Part shown: positions 26,424 to 32,872 of the stretch, piece by piece
Position numbering within the stretch: position 1 is the first letter of the stretch
Layout: each line of letters opens with the position of its first letter
DNA from: Sulfurimonas sp.
GTDB taxonomy: Bacteria > Campylobacterota > Campylobacteria > Campylobacterales > Sulfurimonadaceae
Reading direction: 5' to 3'
Length of the DNA stretch: 50,789 nt
NCBI GenBank assembly: GCA_016744115.1
Contig: JADGEZ010000014.1
Coordinates: 1 to 50,789 of the forward strand
The notes under the pieces: model-generated
Told to the model about the DNA's origin: nothing
The model's database searches: none
What the model saw: only the letters and a program-made list of their open reading frames with translations
Program-made: the position numbers and the translations under genes

Positions 26424-27650
26424 ATGGCTGTAACAGTAGAAGAAGCACTAGAAATAATATATAACAATGTACGCCCTAAATCAATTAAAATTTTACCACT
26501 AGAACAATCTCTTGGGTTTGTAATTGCTGAGGATATTGTGGCGGTACATAACTTGCCACCATTTGATAACTCTGCGATGGATGGCTATGCAGTTAAAGTC
26601 GCCGATGCGGATAAGTCTGTATCAGTAAATCATACTATTTTTGCAGGGGATAATTCTGACGCTGTTCTTGAAGATGGCTACGCTATAAAAATAATGACAG
26701 GGGCTAGAATACCAAAAAACTGTGAATGTATAGTTCCTATAGAAGATTCAATAAATGTAGAAAATGGTGTACTTTTACCAAAAAATCTAGAACTCTCTAA
26801 ACATATTAGACTATGCGGTGAAGACATAAAAGCTGGTGATATACTCCTTTGTAAAGGTGAAAAGTTAAACGCGCATCAGCTTACACTTTTAGCTTCGCAG
26901 GGGATTAGCCATACAAAAGTATATAAAAAACCTCGTATCTCTCTTTTTGCATCAGGAAGTGAACTAAAAATGCACTTTGAGCAAGTTAAATCTTATCAGC
27001 TGTATAACACAAATACTCCTACTTTTTTCTCTCGTGCTAAAGAACTTGGATGTGAGGTTGATTTTATAGGTACTGCTTGTGATACTCTTGATGATTTAAA
27101 ACAACATATAAAAAGTGCCTTAGATTCTGATCTTATCATCACTAGTGGTGGGGTAAGTGTTGGAGATGCAGACTTTACAAGAGAAGCCTTTGCTTCATTT
27201 GAGTGTGATGTATTTTTTTCTAAGATACAAATCAAACCAGGTAAGCCTACAACTGTTGGAAAAATCAGCAATACTTTGGTTTTAAATCTTCCTGGAAATC
27301 CTTTAGCTGCGGCACTTAATTTTGAACTTTTTGGACAAAGTATCATCCTTGCTTTGAGTGGAAACAAATCAAAATACTTAAATACTATTCATGCAAAGAT
27401 AAAAGATAATTACAAAATTAAAAAAGGAAGAAGAAGTTTAATCCCTGGATTTTTTGATGGTGAGTTCTTTTTGCCTTGTAAAAAATTTGCAGCAGGGATG
27501 ATATCGCCTTTAGCTACTTCAAACTCTTATATTATGGTAGATGAAGAGTGTGAGGGCTTTGAAGCTTTAAGTGAAGTAAAAATCATCTCAACTAGGTTTT
27601 CTTTTACATCTCAAAAGAGAGTAATGTTAAATAATGGGGACAGGGGATAA
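26424..27650 (+). CDS. moeA: Molybdopterin molybdenumtransferase
   Basis: MoeA inserts molybdate into adenylated molybdopterin to give the molybdenum cofactor. Its 408 residues show the family marks LPPFDNSAMDGYAVK near residues 45-59, KIMTGARIPKNCE near 92-104, ITSGGVSVGDADFT near 238-251 (the MPT-binding loop) and LNLPGNPLAAALNFELF near 290-306. With moaA downstream on the other strand it gives part of a Moco set, which fits respiration with molybdoenzymes such as nitrate or polysulfide reductases. The Shine-Dalgarno gaggtaaag is adequate. Confidence 0.95.
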   Translation: MAVTVEEALEIIYNNVRPKSIKILPLEQSLGFVIAEDIVAVHNLPPFDNSAMDGYAVKVADADKSVSVNHTIFAGDNSDAVLEDGYAIKIMTGARIPKNCECIVPIEDSINVENGVLLPKNLELSKHIRLCGEDIKAGDILLCKGEKLNAHQLTLLASQGISHTKVYKKPRISLFASGSELKMHFEQVKSYQLYNTNTPTFFSRAKELGCEVDFIGTACDTLDDLKQHIKSALDSDLIITSGGVSVGDADFTREAFASFECDVFFSKIQIKPGKPTTVGKISNTLVLNLPGNPLAAALNFELFGQSIILALSGNKSKYLNTIHAKIKDNYKIKKGRRSLIPGFFDGEFFLPCKKFAAGMISPLATSNSYIMVDEECEGFEALSEVKIISTRFSFTSQKRVMLNNGDRG

Positions 27651-27663
27651 ACCCCTCAATAAG

Positions 27664-27723
27664 TCATAATAACTTAGGTGCAAAAATGCAGAGAAGTAAT
27701 ATGATGAATACAAACTTATTCAT
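27664..27723 (-). CDS. 19-aa hydrophobic peptide, candidate type I toxin, locus 1
   Basis: The ORF encodes MNKFVFIILLLCIFAPKLL and is preceded by a strong Shine-Dalgarno (aagggga, five bases from the ATG). One membrane helix with a basic start and an aromatic/Pro-containing end is the style of Ibs/Sib-type peptides. It is clearly homologous to the peptide at 34833-34892 (shared MNK start, C-I-x-A-P end). The upstream RNA unit can pair on both sides of its start site. Confidence 0.65.
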   Translation of the reverse strand: MNKFVFIILLLCIFAPKLL

Positions 27724-27764
27724 AAAATCCCCTTATATTGTTTAGGGACTGATTTTGCTAATGC

Positions 27765-27838
27765 AAAAAAAAAGCCTAGAGGGTAATTAATCCTCTAGGC
27801 TACAGCCCCATAAACAATATAAAGTTGTATTCATCAAT
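27765..27838 (-). ncRNA. Candidate antitoxin small RNA, locus 1
   Basis: A -10 TATAAT (minus strand, 27843-27848) is followed by about 74 bases ending in a stem gcctagagg/cctctaggc with a T9 tract (27765-27773). The 5' part, complementary strand 27811-27822 and 27825-27836, is identical to two 12-base stretches of the peptide mRNA (27733-27744 just upstream of the Shine-Dalgarno, and 27702-27713 at ORF nt 11-22). The RNA could therefore pair with both and loop out the ribosome site. The 5' end is estimated from the -10. Confidence 0.6.
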
Positions 27839-27858
27839 ACAAATTATAGCCTAATATA

Positions 27859-28440
27859 TTAAACACTCATAGGATTTAAAAAATTCTCCCCTTGTTTTAA
27901 CTTTTCAAAAAGTTTTTTATCCTTCCAATCATTCTTAATGGCATCTGAAAAAATAATCTCGTTTAAGTCTATGTATCCCATCTTTTTTGAGTAGGCATCT
28001 TCTTTAAAACATTGTGCATAACCTGTGTCTGTTTCATGGACTATGATGCTGTGAAGTTGTACCTCTTTTTCACCGTTTATTCCCTTTGTTTGTTGTAAAA
28101 GTGTATCCATCATTATAAATATTATACGAGAAAACTGCTCGCAAGAGGGAGATACAGGAAGTACTACCCATCTATGGGAATGTTTTTGCATATCGCTTAT
28201 AAAATCTTTAGAATCTTCACTCCATAAAGTTACTGCATGATCAAAAGAATCAACAAGTGCTTTCATATTTTGCTTCATCAGACCAAAATCATAGACCATT
28301 TGCCCATTATCTAAAAAGTCTGATTCAAAAAGTAACTCTATTTTATAAGAATGTCCATGCAAAGAACTTCTGCATCTTATGGTGGAGCATCCACGAACTA
28401 TGTGAGCATTTTCAAATTTAAAAAGTTTTCTTATTATCAT
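27859..28440 (-). CDS. queD: 6-carboxytetrahydropterin synthase (QueD-like)
   Basis: QueD converts dihydroneopterin triphosphate to 6-carboxytetrahydropterin on the way to queuosine. The 193-residue protein has a zinc-site pattern with HIVRG near residues 13-17 and SLHGHSYKIEL near 27-37, then the acid YDFGLMKQNMKALVDSFDHA and a late EVQLHSIIVHETDTGYAQC. It is longer than the usual 120-residue QueD, with an insertion near 100-130 and a 40-residue tail. It overlaps the queE stop by one base. Confidence 0.88.
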   Translation of the reverse strand: MIIRKLFKFENAHIVRGCSTIRCRSSLHGHSYKIELLFESDFLDNGQMVYDFGLMKQNMKALVDSFDHAVTLWSEDSKDFISDMQKHSHRWVVLPVSPSCEQFSRIIFIMMDTLLQQTKGINGEKEVQLHSIIVHETDTGYAQCFKEDAYSKKMGYIDLNEIIFSDAIKNDWKDKKLFEKLKQGENFLNPMSV

Positions 28441-29198
28441 TATACACCCTTGTTTTTATCCCAAATTCTTATATGTAGTCTATCTGAAAAATTATACCCT
28501 TTTGATTTACAAAACTCTATCAAAGGCTCAGTGTTTCTTTGAAGTTCTTCTTTACTCCCACCTAGGGGCATACAATAAACTTGTGTTGAGGGAGAATGAA
28601 TTCTTATGTTATTAATCTCTTCTCCTAAGCCAAGGTTAATGGACTCAGCATCTATAGAAAATTTAAAAAAAGACTCTTGTGCATTGGATGTGAGAGAGTA
28701 AATAACTTCGCCATTAACTCTTTTTTTTAATGGCTCATTTGAATTTGATAGTTTAACGGATAAGGCGAAAATACACTTTTTATATACAGGGTATTTAAGA
28801 AAATCAACATTTAAAGAGCCATTGGTTTCAAAGGTTATTTTATGTCCTTTTTCATCTAAAGCCTTTAAAAAGTTTACAAAAATTTCTTCATTTGCATATA
28901 TAAGCGGCTCACCTCCAGTTAAGACTATATCTACAGATTCAGGGAGTTCATAAAGATTTAAGATATTTAGAAGTTCTTGTGTTTGCTTTATTGGTATCCA
29001 CAAATGGGAAAAATGTTCTTTGTTTACAGCATATACCGTATCACACCCTAAGACATCCTCGCCAGAAGATGCAGTTTCATGGCAGCCAAAACCCTCACAT
29101 TTCATGTTACAGCCACCAAATCTTAGAAATAAAGAGGGTGTTCCTGTGTATTTTCCCTCGCCTTGAATGGAGTAAAAATGTTCTACTAGATATATCAA
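28440..29198 (-). CDS. queE: 7-carboxy-7-deazaguanine synthase (QueE), variant cluster spacing
   Basis: QueE is the radical SAM enzyme that makes 7-carboxy-7-deazaguanine for queuosine. Marks are YSIQGEGKYTGTPSLFLRFG and LTGGEPL near residues 93-99. The cluster cysteines are C30, C34 and C39, i.e. CX3CX4C in GGCNMKCEGFGC, whereas the canonical radical SAM pattern is CX3CX2C. The 252-residue length fits a QueE with a substrate-recognition insertion. It is coupled to queD by a one-base overlap and follows moaA by 24 bases. Confidence 0.88.
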   Translation of the reverse strand: MIYLVEHFYSIQGEGKYTGTPSLFLRFGGCNMKCEGFGCHETASSGEDVLGCDTVYAVNKEHFSHLWIPIKQTQELLNILNLYELPESVDIVLTGGEPLIYANEEIFVNFLKALDEKGHKITFETNGSLNVDFLKYPVYKKCIFALSVKLSNSNEPLKKRVNGEVIYSLTSNAQESFFKFSIDAESINLGLGEEINNIRIHSPSTQVYCMPLGGSKEELQRNTEPLIEFCKSKGYNFSDRLHIRIWDKNKGV

Positions 29199-29222
29199 CT
29201 TTAAAACTTTTCTAGCATGAAT

Positions 29223-30188
29223 CTAGCCACCAGTTTCATAAAAAGCTCTTGATGAAACTTCTCCATCTTCACCACCCCAGCGATTTTTTTCAGGTTTTGT
29301 TCTTACTACTTCTTTTAAAACTAAGGCAGCCGCTTTTATATCGCCTTTTTTGATAGACTCCGCTATACTTAGTGCTTCATCAAAATAAAGACAAGGGATA
29401 AGATTACCCTCAGCTGTTAGTCTAATACGATTGCATTTTTTACAAAAATCATCTTCATAAGGTTCTATAATTCCAAATCTATACCCATCTTTCATAGTAT
29501 AGTAATGTGAGGGAGATGAACCATCAAAGCCATCATCTGAAAATTGGTATTTTTGTTTAAGAATTTCTAAGAGTTCTGGTGATTTTAAACCTTGAATCTC
29601 TTTTGCAGCGTAAGCATTTTCCATGTATTCTATAAAACGCACAGATATATTTCTCTTCTTGCAATACTCTAAAATATCCATAATTTCCGAGGCATTTACC
29701 CCTTTCATAGGCACCATGTTAGCTTTTACTTTTAAACCAACGGCTAAGGCTTCTTCTACTCCTGCTAAAACATTTTTCAGTACATCTTTACCTGCTATGT
29801 CTTTAGCTATGGAGGGGATAAGAGTGTCTATACTTACATTTATGCGTTTAAGTCCCGCATCTTTGAGTTTTTGTGCAACACCTTTGAGCAGATAAGCATT
29901 TGTCGTCATTGCGAGGTCGATACTAGGTTCATAATCATATATCATTTTGATAAACTTATCTAAACCCTCACGGAGAAGTGGTTCTCCTCCTGTGATACGG
30001 ATCTTTTTTACACCCTCATCAATGGCTACTTTCATAAACTCAAAAAGCTCTTCAAATGTTAAGAGGTTTTCTTTAGGTACCCATGAAAAAGGTTTCTCTG
30101 GCATGCAGTAAGTACATCTAAAGTTACATCTCTCAGTCACTGAAACACGCAAGTAATCGACTACTCTATCATAACTATCTACTAACAT
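29223..30188 (-). CDS. moaA: GTP 3',8-cyclase
   Basis: MoaA starts molybdenum-cofactor synthesis by cyclising GTP. The N-terminal 4Fe-4S motif CNFRCTYC (C21, C25, C28), the [10 protein letters not shown] stretch near residues 64-73, the C-terminal cluster in [18 protein letters not shown] near 258-275 and the conserved terminal Gly-Gly are all present. Its ATG shares one base with the stop of a 32-codon ORF (TAATG), so its translation may depend on that ORF. Confidence 0.96.
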   Translation of the reverse strand: MLVDSYDRVVDYLRVSVTERCNFRCTYCMPEKPFSWVPKENLLTFEELFEFMKVAIDEGVKKIRITGGEPLLREGLDKFIKMIYDYEPSIDLAMTTNAYLLKGVAQKLKDAGLKRINVSIDTLIPSIAKDIAGKDVLKNVLAGVEEALAVGLKVKANMVPMKGVNASEIMDILEYCKKRNISVRFIEYMENAYAAKEIQGLKSPELLEILKQKYQFSDDGFDGSSPSHYYTMKDGYRFGIIEPYEDDFCKKCNRIRLTAEGNLIPCLYFDEALSIAESIKKGDIKAAALVLKEVVRTKPEKNRWGGEDGEVSSRAFYETGG

Positions 30189-30286
30189 TAACTACTTGTA
30201 TCTACATCATAGGTAATTGCTTCATATACTGAAAAGAATATTCCACCAAAAACTATTAATGTTATAATGATTTTAATATATTCCAT
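30188..30286 (-). CDS. 32-aa single-TM peptide between the 75-aa gene and moaA
   Basis: It encodes [20 protein letters not shown] followed by [12 protein letters not shown]. It has a Shine-Dalgarno aagga ahead of the ATG. Its start overlaps the preceding gene's stop and its stop overlaps the moaA start, both as TAATG. The VFGGI core recurs in the 28-aa peptide at 31913-31999 (IIFGGIGF), so the two belong to one family of tiny membrane partners. Confidence 0.65.
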   Translation of the reverse strand: MEYIKIIITLIVFGGIFFSVYEAITYDVDTSS

Positions 30287-30513
30287 TATAAATTCCTTAA
30301 ACTTCTTATCTTATGCAAAATCGTTCTATTTACATGAATAATCCCTAATGATATTACGATAGATAAAACAAAAAATAAGATTATGTTTAGCATATCAAGA
30401 TTATCATAATGCTTATAAATCCAAGCAACTAAAGATACATTCACAGCAATTAAAATACTAAATATAACTTTTAAGTAACCTATACTCTCTTTAATCTCAT
30501 CTATGTGTGCCAT
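30286..30513 (-). CDS. 75-aa two-TM small membrane protein
   Basis: An N-terminal helical charged segment (MAHIDEIKESIGYLKVIF) is followed by two membrane helices near residues 18-34 and 43-60 and a basic tail. It is homologous to the 76-aa protein at 31999-32229 (shared MAxID start, K.I..LI.I two-TM body, basic end with an xLxxL finish). It is coupled to the 32-aa peptide gene. Function unknown. Confidence 0.7.
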   Translation of the reverse strand: MAHIDEIKESIGYLKVIFSILIAVNVSLVAWIYKHYDNLDMLNIILFFVLSIVISLGIIHVNRTILHKIRSLRNL

Positions 30514-30581
30514 AAGGAGATTATACTCTTATTATCTAAAAATCATATAAATACAATTTTAGGGTACTCTAAATTAACTAA

Positions 30582-30608
30582 TGTCATTCTCAGCTTGACT
30601 GGGAATCT
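30582..30608. repeat. REP-like palindrome (gtcattctcagcttgactgg)
   Basis: A member of the dispersed gtcattctcaacttgattga family also present at 42718-42745, 47500-47655 and 50663-50700. It has ATTCTCA-type arms around a short loop, and this copy is slightly diverged. Confidence 0.55.
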
Positions 30609-30637
30609 AAGCAATTAAGTAATAGGACATAAATAAC

Positions 30638-30832
30638 TTACCAATTTAAAAGACTAATCGTCTTAGCAATAGCGAATGTACCGCCAAATCCAACTGCAAC
30701 ACCATAAAATGCAAGTCTCCATGCTTCATATTTTACTTTTAAATCTTCTCTTGAAGTATCATTAATCATTTTTTTTACTTCAACTTTTAACTTTTCAATC
30801 TCTAATAATTCTTTTTCATCTATAGTAGTCAT
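30638..30832 (-). CDS. 64-aa protein with C-terminal membrane segment
   Basis: A charged helical N-terminus (MTTIDEKELLEIEKLKVEVK) is followed by a basic linker and one hydrophobic segment near residues 42-62 (FYGVAVGFGGTFAIAKTISL). Tail-anchored layout of this kind recurs in accessory small-gene patches. It starts 16 bases after the lipoprotein gene. Function unknown. Confidence 0.6.
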   Translation of the reverse strand: MTTIDEKELLEIEKLKVEVKKMINDTSREDLKVKYEAWRLAFYGVAVGFGGTFAIAKTISLLNW

Positions 30833-30848
30833 ATATTTAGCCCTCTCT

Positions 30849-31538
30849 TTATTTTGCTAATATCTCAGCTTTCATTGTTTTAAATTCTTCTTTTGTTAGC
30901 AAACCTTGTTTTTGCATCTCGTAGGCTTCTCTAATATTTTCTAGTTTTGTTGCGGTTGTACTTGTTGATACTTTTTTTGCTACTCTTGTATCAATCATTG
31001 TTTGAATATCTTGCGTACTTATTTTATTTACAGTATTTTGTGTCTTAGGAGAATCTTCTTTGGAGGGTATTAAGGCACTGATTATGCTATCGTCATTTTT
31101 ATATGCACCTGCTAGTGTTGTTTCTTGTATCTCTTTAAGGGCTTGAGTTTCGCTTACTAGTTTGAAGTCAAATTTTCCCCAATCTTCTCCTATGCTATTG
31201 AGCCTAATATAGTATGTTTTTCCCTCTACTAAGTCTAGTTTTAATTCTTGTTTTTCTACATCATTTCTTGAAGCAGTAAAAATTATAGCCCCTGCTTTTA
31301 AGTCATAACTTGTGTATTCGTAGCCTTTAACAAAACCTTTTGTTGTTTTTCCGTTTATAGATATTTTATACACCTGCATTCTTGTGCCTACATCTATGGA
31401 ATCACTCTCTCGCACAGCATAGACATATACTAAGGCGGCATTTTGCTTTACGGTACTTTTTGTAAATGGTACTTTAGCACATGAGATAAATAGTGTACTT
31501 AGGAGGATAGTGAGCAGGGCTAATAATATTGTTTTCAT
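30849..31538 (-). CDS. Lipoprotein with DUF2846-like and C-terminal SHOCT domains
   Basis: The 229 residues start with a lipoprotein signal (lipobox LFISC, cysteine near 20). A beta-rich domain follows (ALVYVYAVRE, RMQVYKISINGKTTKGFVK, GKTYYIRL near residue 107), resembling DUF2846. The end IREAYEMQKQGLLTKEEFKT is a SHOCT short C-terminal domain, common in membrane-associated oligomers. It presumably sits in the outer or inner membrane facing the periplasm. It lies in the small-membrane-protein patch. Function unknown. Confidence 0.7.
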   Translation of the reverse strand: MKTILLALLTILLSTLFISCAKVPFTKSTVKQNAALVYVYAVRESDSIDVGTRMQVYKISINGKTTKGFVKGYEYTSYDLKAGAIIFTASRNDVEKQELKLDLVEGKTYYIRLNSIGEDWGKFDFKLVSETQALKEIQETTLAGAYKNDDSIISALIPSKEDSPKTQNTVNKISTQDIQTMIDTRVAKKVSTSTTATKLENIREAYEMQKQGLLTKEEFKTMKAEILAK

Positions 31539-31553
31539 TTTCTCTCTTTGATT

Positions 31554-31655
31554 TTAATGTTTTTGTTTGTGTTTTTTTGTAATTATACTTACATACAAAG
31601 CAGCTAGTGCCGAAAAAGCTAAAAATACTAATGAAGTTATTGTTAAGCTATCCAT
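31554..31655 (-). CDS. 33-aa single-TM peptide coupled to the 61-aa gene
   Basis: The 33-codon ORF encodes MDSLTITSLVFLAFSALAAL then YVSIITKKHKQKH: one membrane helix and a basic tail. Its ATG lies 8 bases inside the end of the 61-aa gene, with aagga upstream. Expression is likely coupled. Function unknown. Confidence 0.6.
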   Translation of the reverse strand: MDSLTITSLVFLAFSALAALYVSIITKKHKQKH

Positions 31656-31833
31656 TTTCATTTCCTTTATTTATAATGTATAGACCAAAAGTGGCTGCTA
31701 TTGTTGGAGCGATTAATGAAACTATTGTAATTTCAATACCTTTTACAAATGGGGCAATAATAGAAACCGCAATAAATATTTTAGATAAATCTAAAATAAA
31801 CTTTCCAAGCTCCTTAATAGTCTCTTTTTTCAT
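31648..31833 (-). CDS. 61-aa two-TM small membrane protein
   Basis: The N-terminal MKKETIKELGKFILDLSKIF is followed by two hydrophobic segments near residues 17-31 and 34-54, and the tail is NKGNENG. Its overlap with the 33-aa peptide ORF repeats the 'larger two-TM plus tiny one-TM' arrangement seen twice more nearby, although this pair is not obviously homologous to the others. Function unknown. Confidence 0.65.
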   Translation of the reverse strand: MKKETIKELGKFILDLSKIFIAVSIIAPFVKGIEITIVSLIAPTIAATFGLYIINKGNENG

Positions 31834-31912
31834 AAGAACATTATATTATAACTAGTATTTCAGTAAATAAGTCTCTTCATTCCCACAGTCTTAGGAGAGA
31901 TACGAGTAAGAA

Positions 31913-31999
31913 TTATGATTTAGATACTTCAGATGCCATATAGTATATTGTGTAGATTAGTCCAAAGCCTATTCCTCCGAAAATAATGATTTCAAACAT
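31913..31999 (-). CDS. 28-aa single-TM peptide coupled to the 76-aa gene
   Basis: It encodes MFEIIIFGGIGFGLIYTIYY followed by MASEVSKS. A strong Shine-Dalgarno (aggag) lies in the end of the 76-aa gene, whose stop overlaps this ATG as TAATG, the same junction as at 30286. Confidence 0.65.
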   Translation of the reverse strand: MFEIIIFGGIGFGLIYTIYYMASEVSKS

Positions 32000-32229
32000 T
32001 ATAATTCTCCTAGTTCTTTAATTTTACTTGTTAAAATTTTTGTTATCTTTATGATAGCTATAAACATAAATGGAAATAAAGATGCTCCCACATAAAATAT
32101 AGCGTCAATTTTATCCATATCATATCTAGAAATTAAACCAACCGTTACCGAAATAATAATTGCTATAAGGACTAATAACATTGATTTTATAAAATCTATT
32201 TCTTTATTAAGTTTGTCTATTTTTGCCAT
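31999..32229 (-). CDS. 76-aa two-TM small membrane protein
   Basis: This is a homologue of the 75-aa protein at 30286-30513: MAKIDKLNKEIDFIKSMLLV start, two membrane helices near residues 17-33 and 45-62, and a basic end KIKELGEL. It heads the minus-strand run of small membrane genes. A MITE-like repeat lies just upstream. Confidence 0.7.
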   Translation of the reverse strand: MAKIDKLNKEIDFIKSMLLVLIAIIISVTVGLISRYDMDKIDAIFYVGASLFPFMFIAIIKITKILTSKIKELGEL

Positions 32230-32253
32230 ATATGTATTATAACATAAATATTA

Positions 32254-32368
32254 TTTTCTCGTTCCCACAGCCTCTCTCGGGGGGAATGCATATGGGAGTT
32301 TAAATTATCATTGCAGTTAGATAGTAGTTGATCTACATTCCAATGCAGGAGCGATGGGAACGAGAAAA
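32254..32368. repeat. 115-bp element with 14-bp perfect terminal inverted repeats
   Basis: The left end ttttctcgttccca (32254-32267) is the exact reverse complement of 32355-32368. Related fragments (tcattcccacag at 31878, tcattcccatcgctcctgcg at 47313 and cgggaacgagaaaa near 47600) occur elsewhere. It is MITE- or REP-like, with no ORF. It fills most of the 32230-32443 gap. Confidence 0.7.
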
Positions 32369-32443
32369 CTTATCTCTAGTTCTTCAGCTTTGGCTATAAA
32401 TCCTTTAAGTAACAGTGCGAGGGCTGATTAAACCCTCATTGTA

Positions 32444-32509
32444 TTAATAAAGACGTTCTATAAACAAGAACATTAATATCAATAGCACTATTACTATTTT
32501 GGGGAACAC
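32444..32509 (-). CDS. 21-aa hydrophobic peptide, candidate type I toxin, locus 3
   Basis: A GTG start with a strong Shine-Dalgarno (aaggag, six bases away) opens a 21-codon ORF reading FPKIVIVLLILMFLFIERLY after the initiator. The sequence is diverged from loci 1 and 2, but layout, size and the upstream RNA unit match. It is the least certain of the three. Confidence 0.5.
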   Translation of the reverse strand: MFPKIVIVLLILMFLFIERLY

Positions 32510-32560
32510 GACAACTCCTTAGTGTCAAATTCCCACCCATCATACACCCACTTAAAAAGC

Positions 32561-32652
32561 AAAAAAAAAGGTGCTTAGAAGTTAATCTAAGCACCTTTTT
32601 CATTTGACACATCACAGTAATCAGCTGTAATTTTAGAATTGTTTTGTTCCCA
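32561..32652 (-). ncRNA. Candidate antitoxin small RNA, locus 3
   Basis: The -10 TATAAT (minus, 32659-32664) precedes about 90 bases ending in the stem ggtgcttaga/tctaagcacc with T9 (32561-32569). The other side also has a T5, so the hairpin can stop both strands. The RNA shares the complement of atttgacac (32602-32610) with the mRNA leader just before its Shine-Dalgarno (32522-32530), and agtaat (32616-32621) with ORF nt 15-20. Pairing is weaker than in loci 1 and 2. Confidence 0.5.
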
Positions 32653-32703
32653 ATTAAAATTATATCATAATTTGATTAATTGTAATTATATTAGATTATT
32701 TCA

Positions 32704-32795
32704 CATGCTAAATCAAAACTAAGAAAATTGCTCATTTTTCATCTTGAACTAAATTCCTTTCAAGCTGATAATGAGATTAGTTTTGATTTAGCATG
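32704..32795. repeat. 92-bp inverted repeat with 19-bp perfect arms
   Basis: catgctaaatcaaaactaa (32704-32722) is the exact reverse complement of 32777-32795, and inner bases (ctcatt/aatgag and others) continue the stem. It lies between the locus 3 promoter and the porin 3' end. The rest of the 32665-32872 gap holds no gene. Confidence 0.75.
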
Positions 32796-32821
32796 ATTAT
32801 TTGAAGAAGTGGTGTAGAGGG

Positions 32822-32847
32822 TTTTCCAAGCGGGAATGCTTGGAAAA
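32822..32847. terminator. Stem-loop downstream of the porin gene
   Basis: ttttccaagc/gcttggaaaa around gggaat, 25 bases after the porin stop on the minus strand. The A/T-flanked 10-bp stem is a likely terminator although no clean T-run follows. Confidence 0.5.
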
Positions 32848-32872
32848 GTTTGTAACTTTTAAGAAAGAGTTC

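Noticed and set aside
31607-31855. Plus-strand 82-codon frame in the small membrane-gene patch
   Set aside because: It overlaps the 61+33 aa coupled pair on the minus strand, which has Shine-Dalgarno sites and membrane-helix patterns; the plus frame lacks a good start.
30188-32229. Integron-like cassette array
   Set aside because: Small genes in one orientation looked cassette-like, but I see no attC-type sites between them and no integrase gene.
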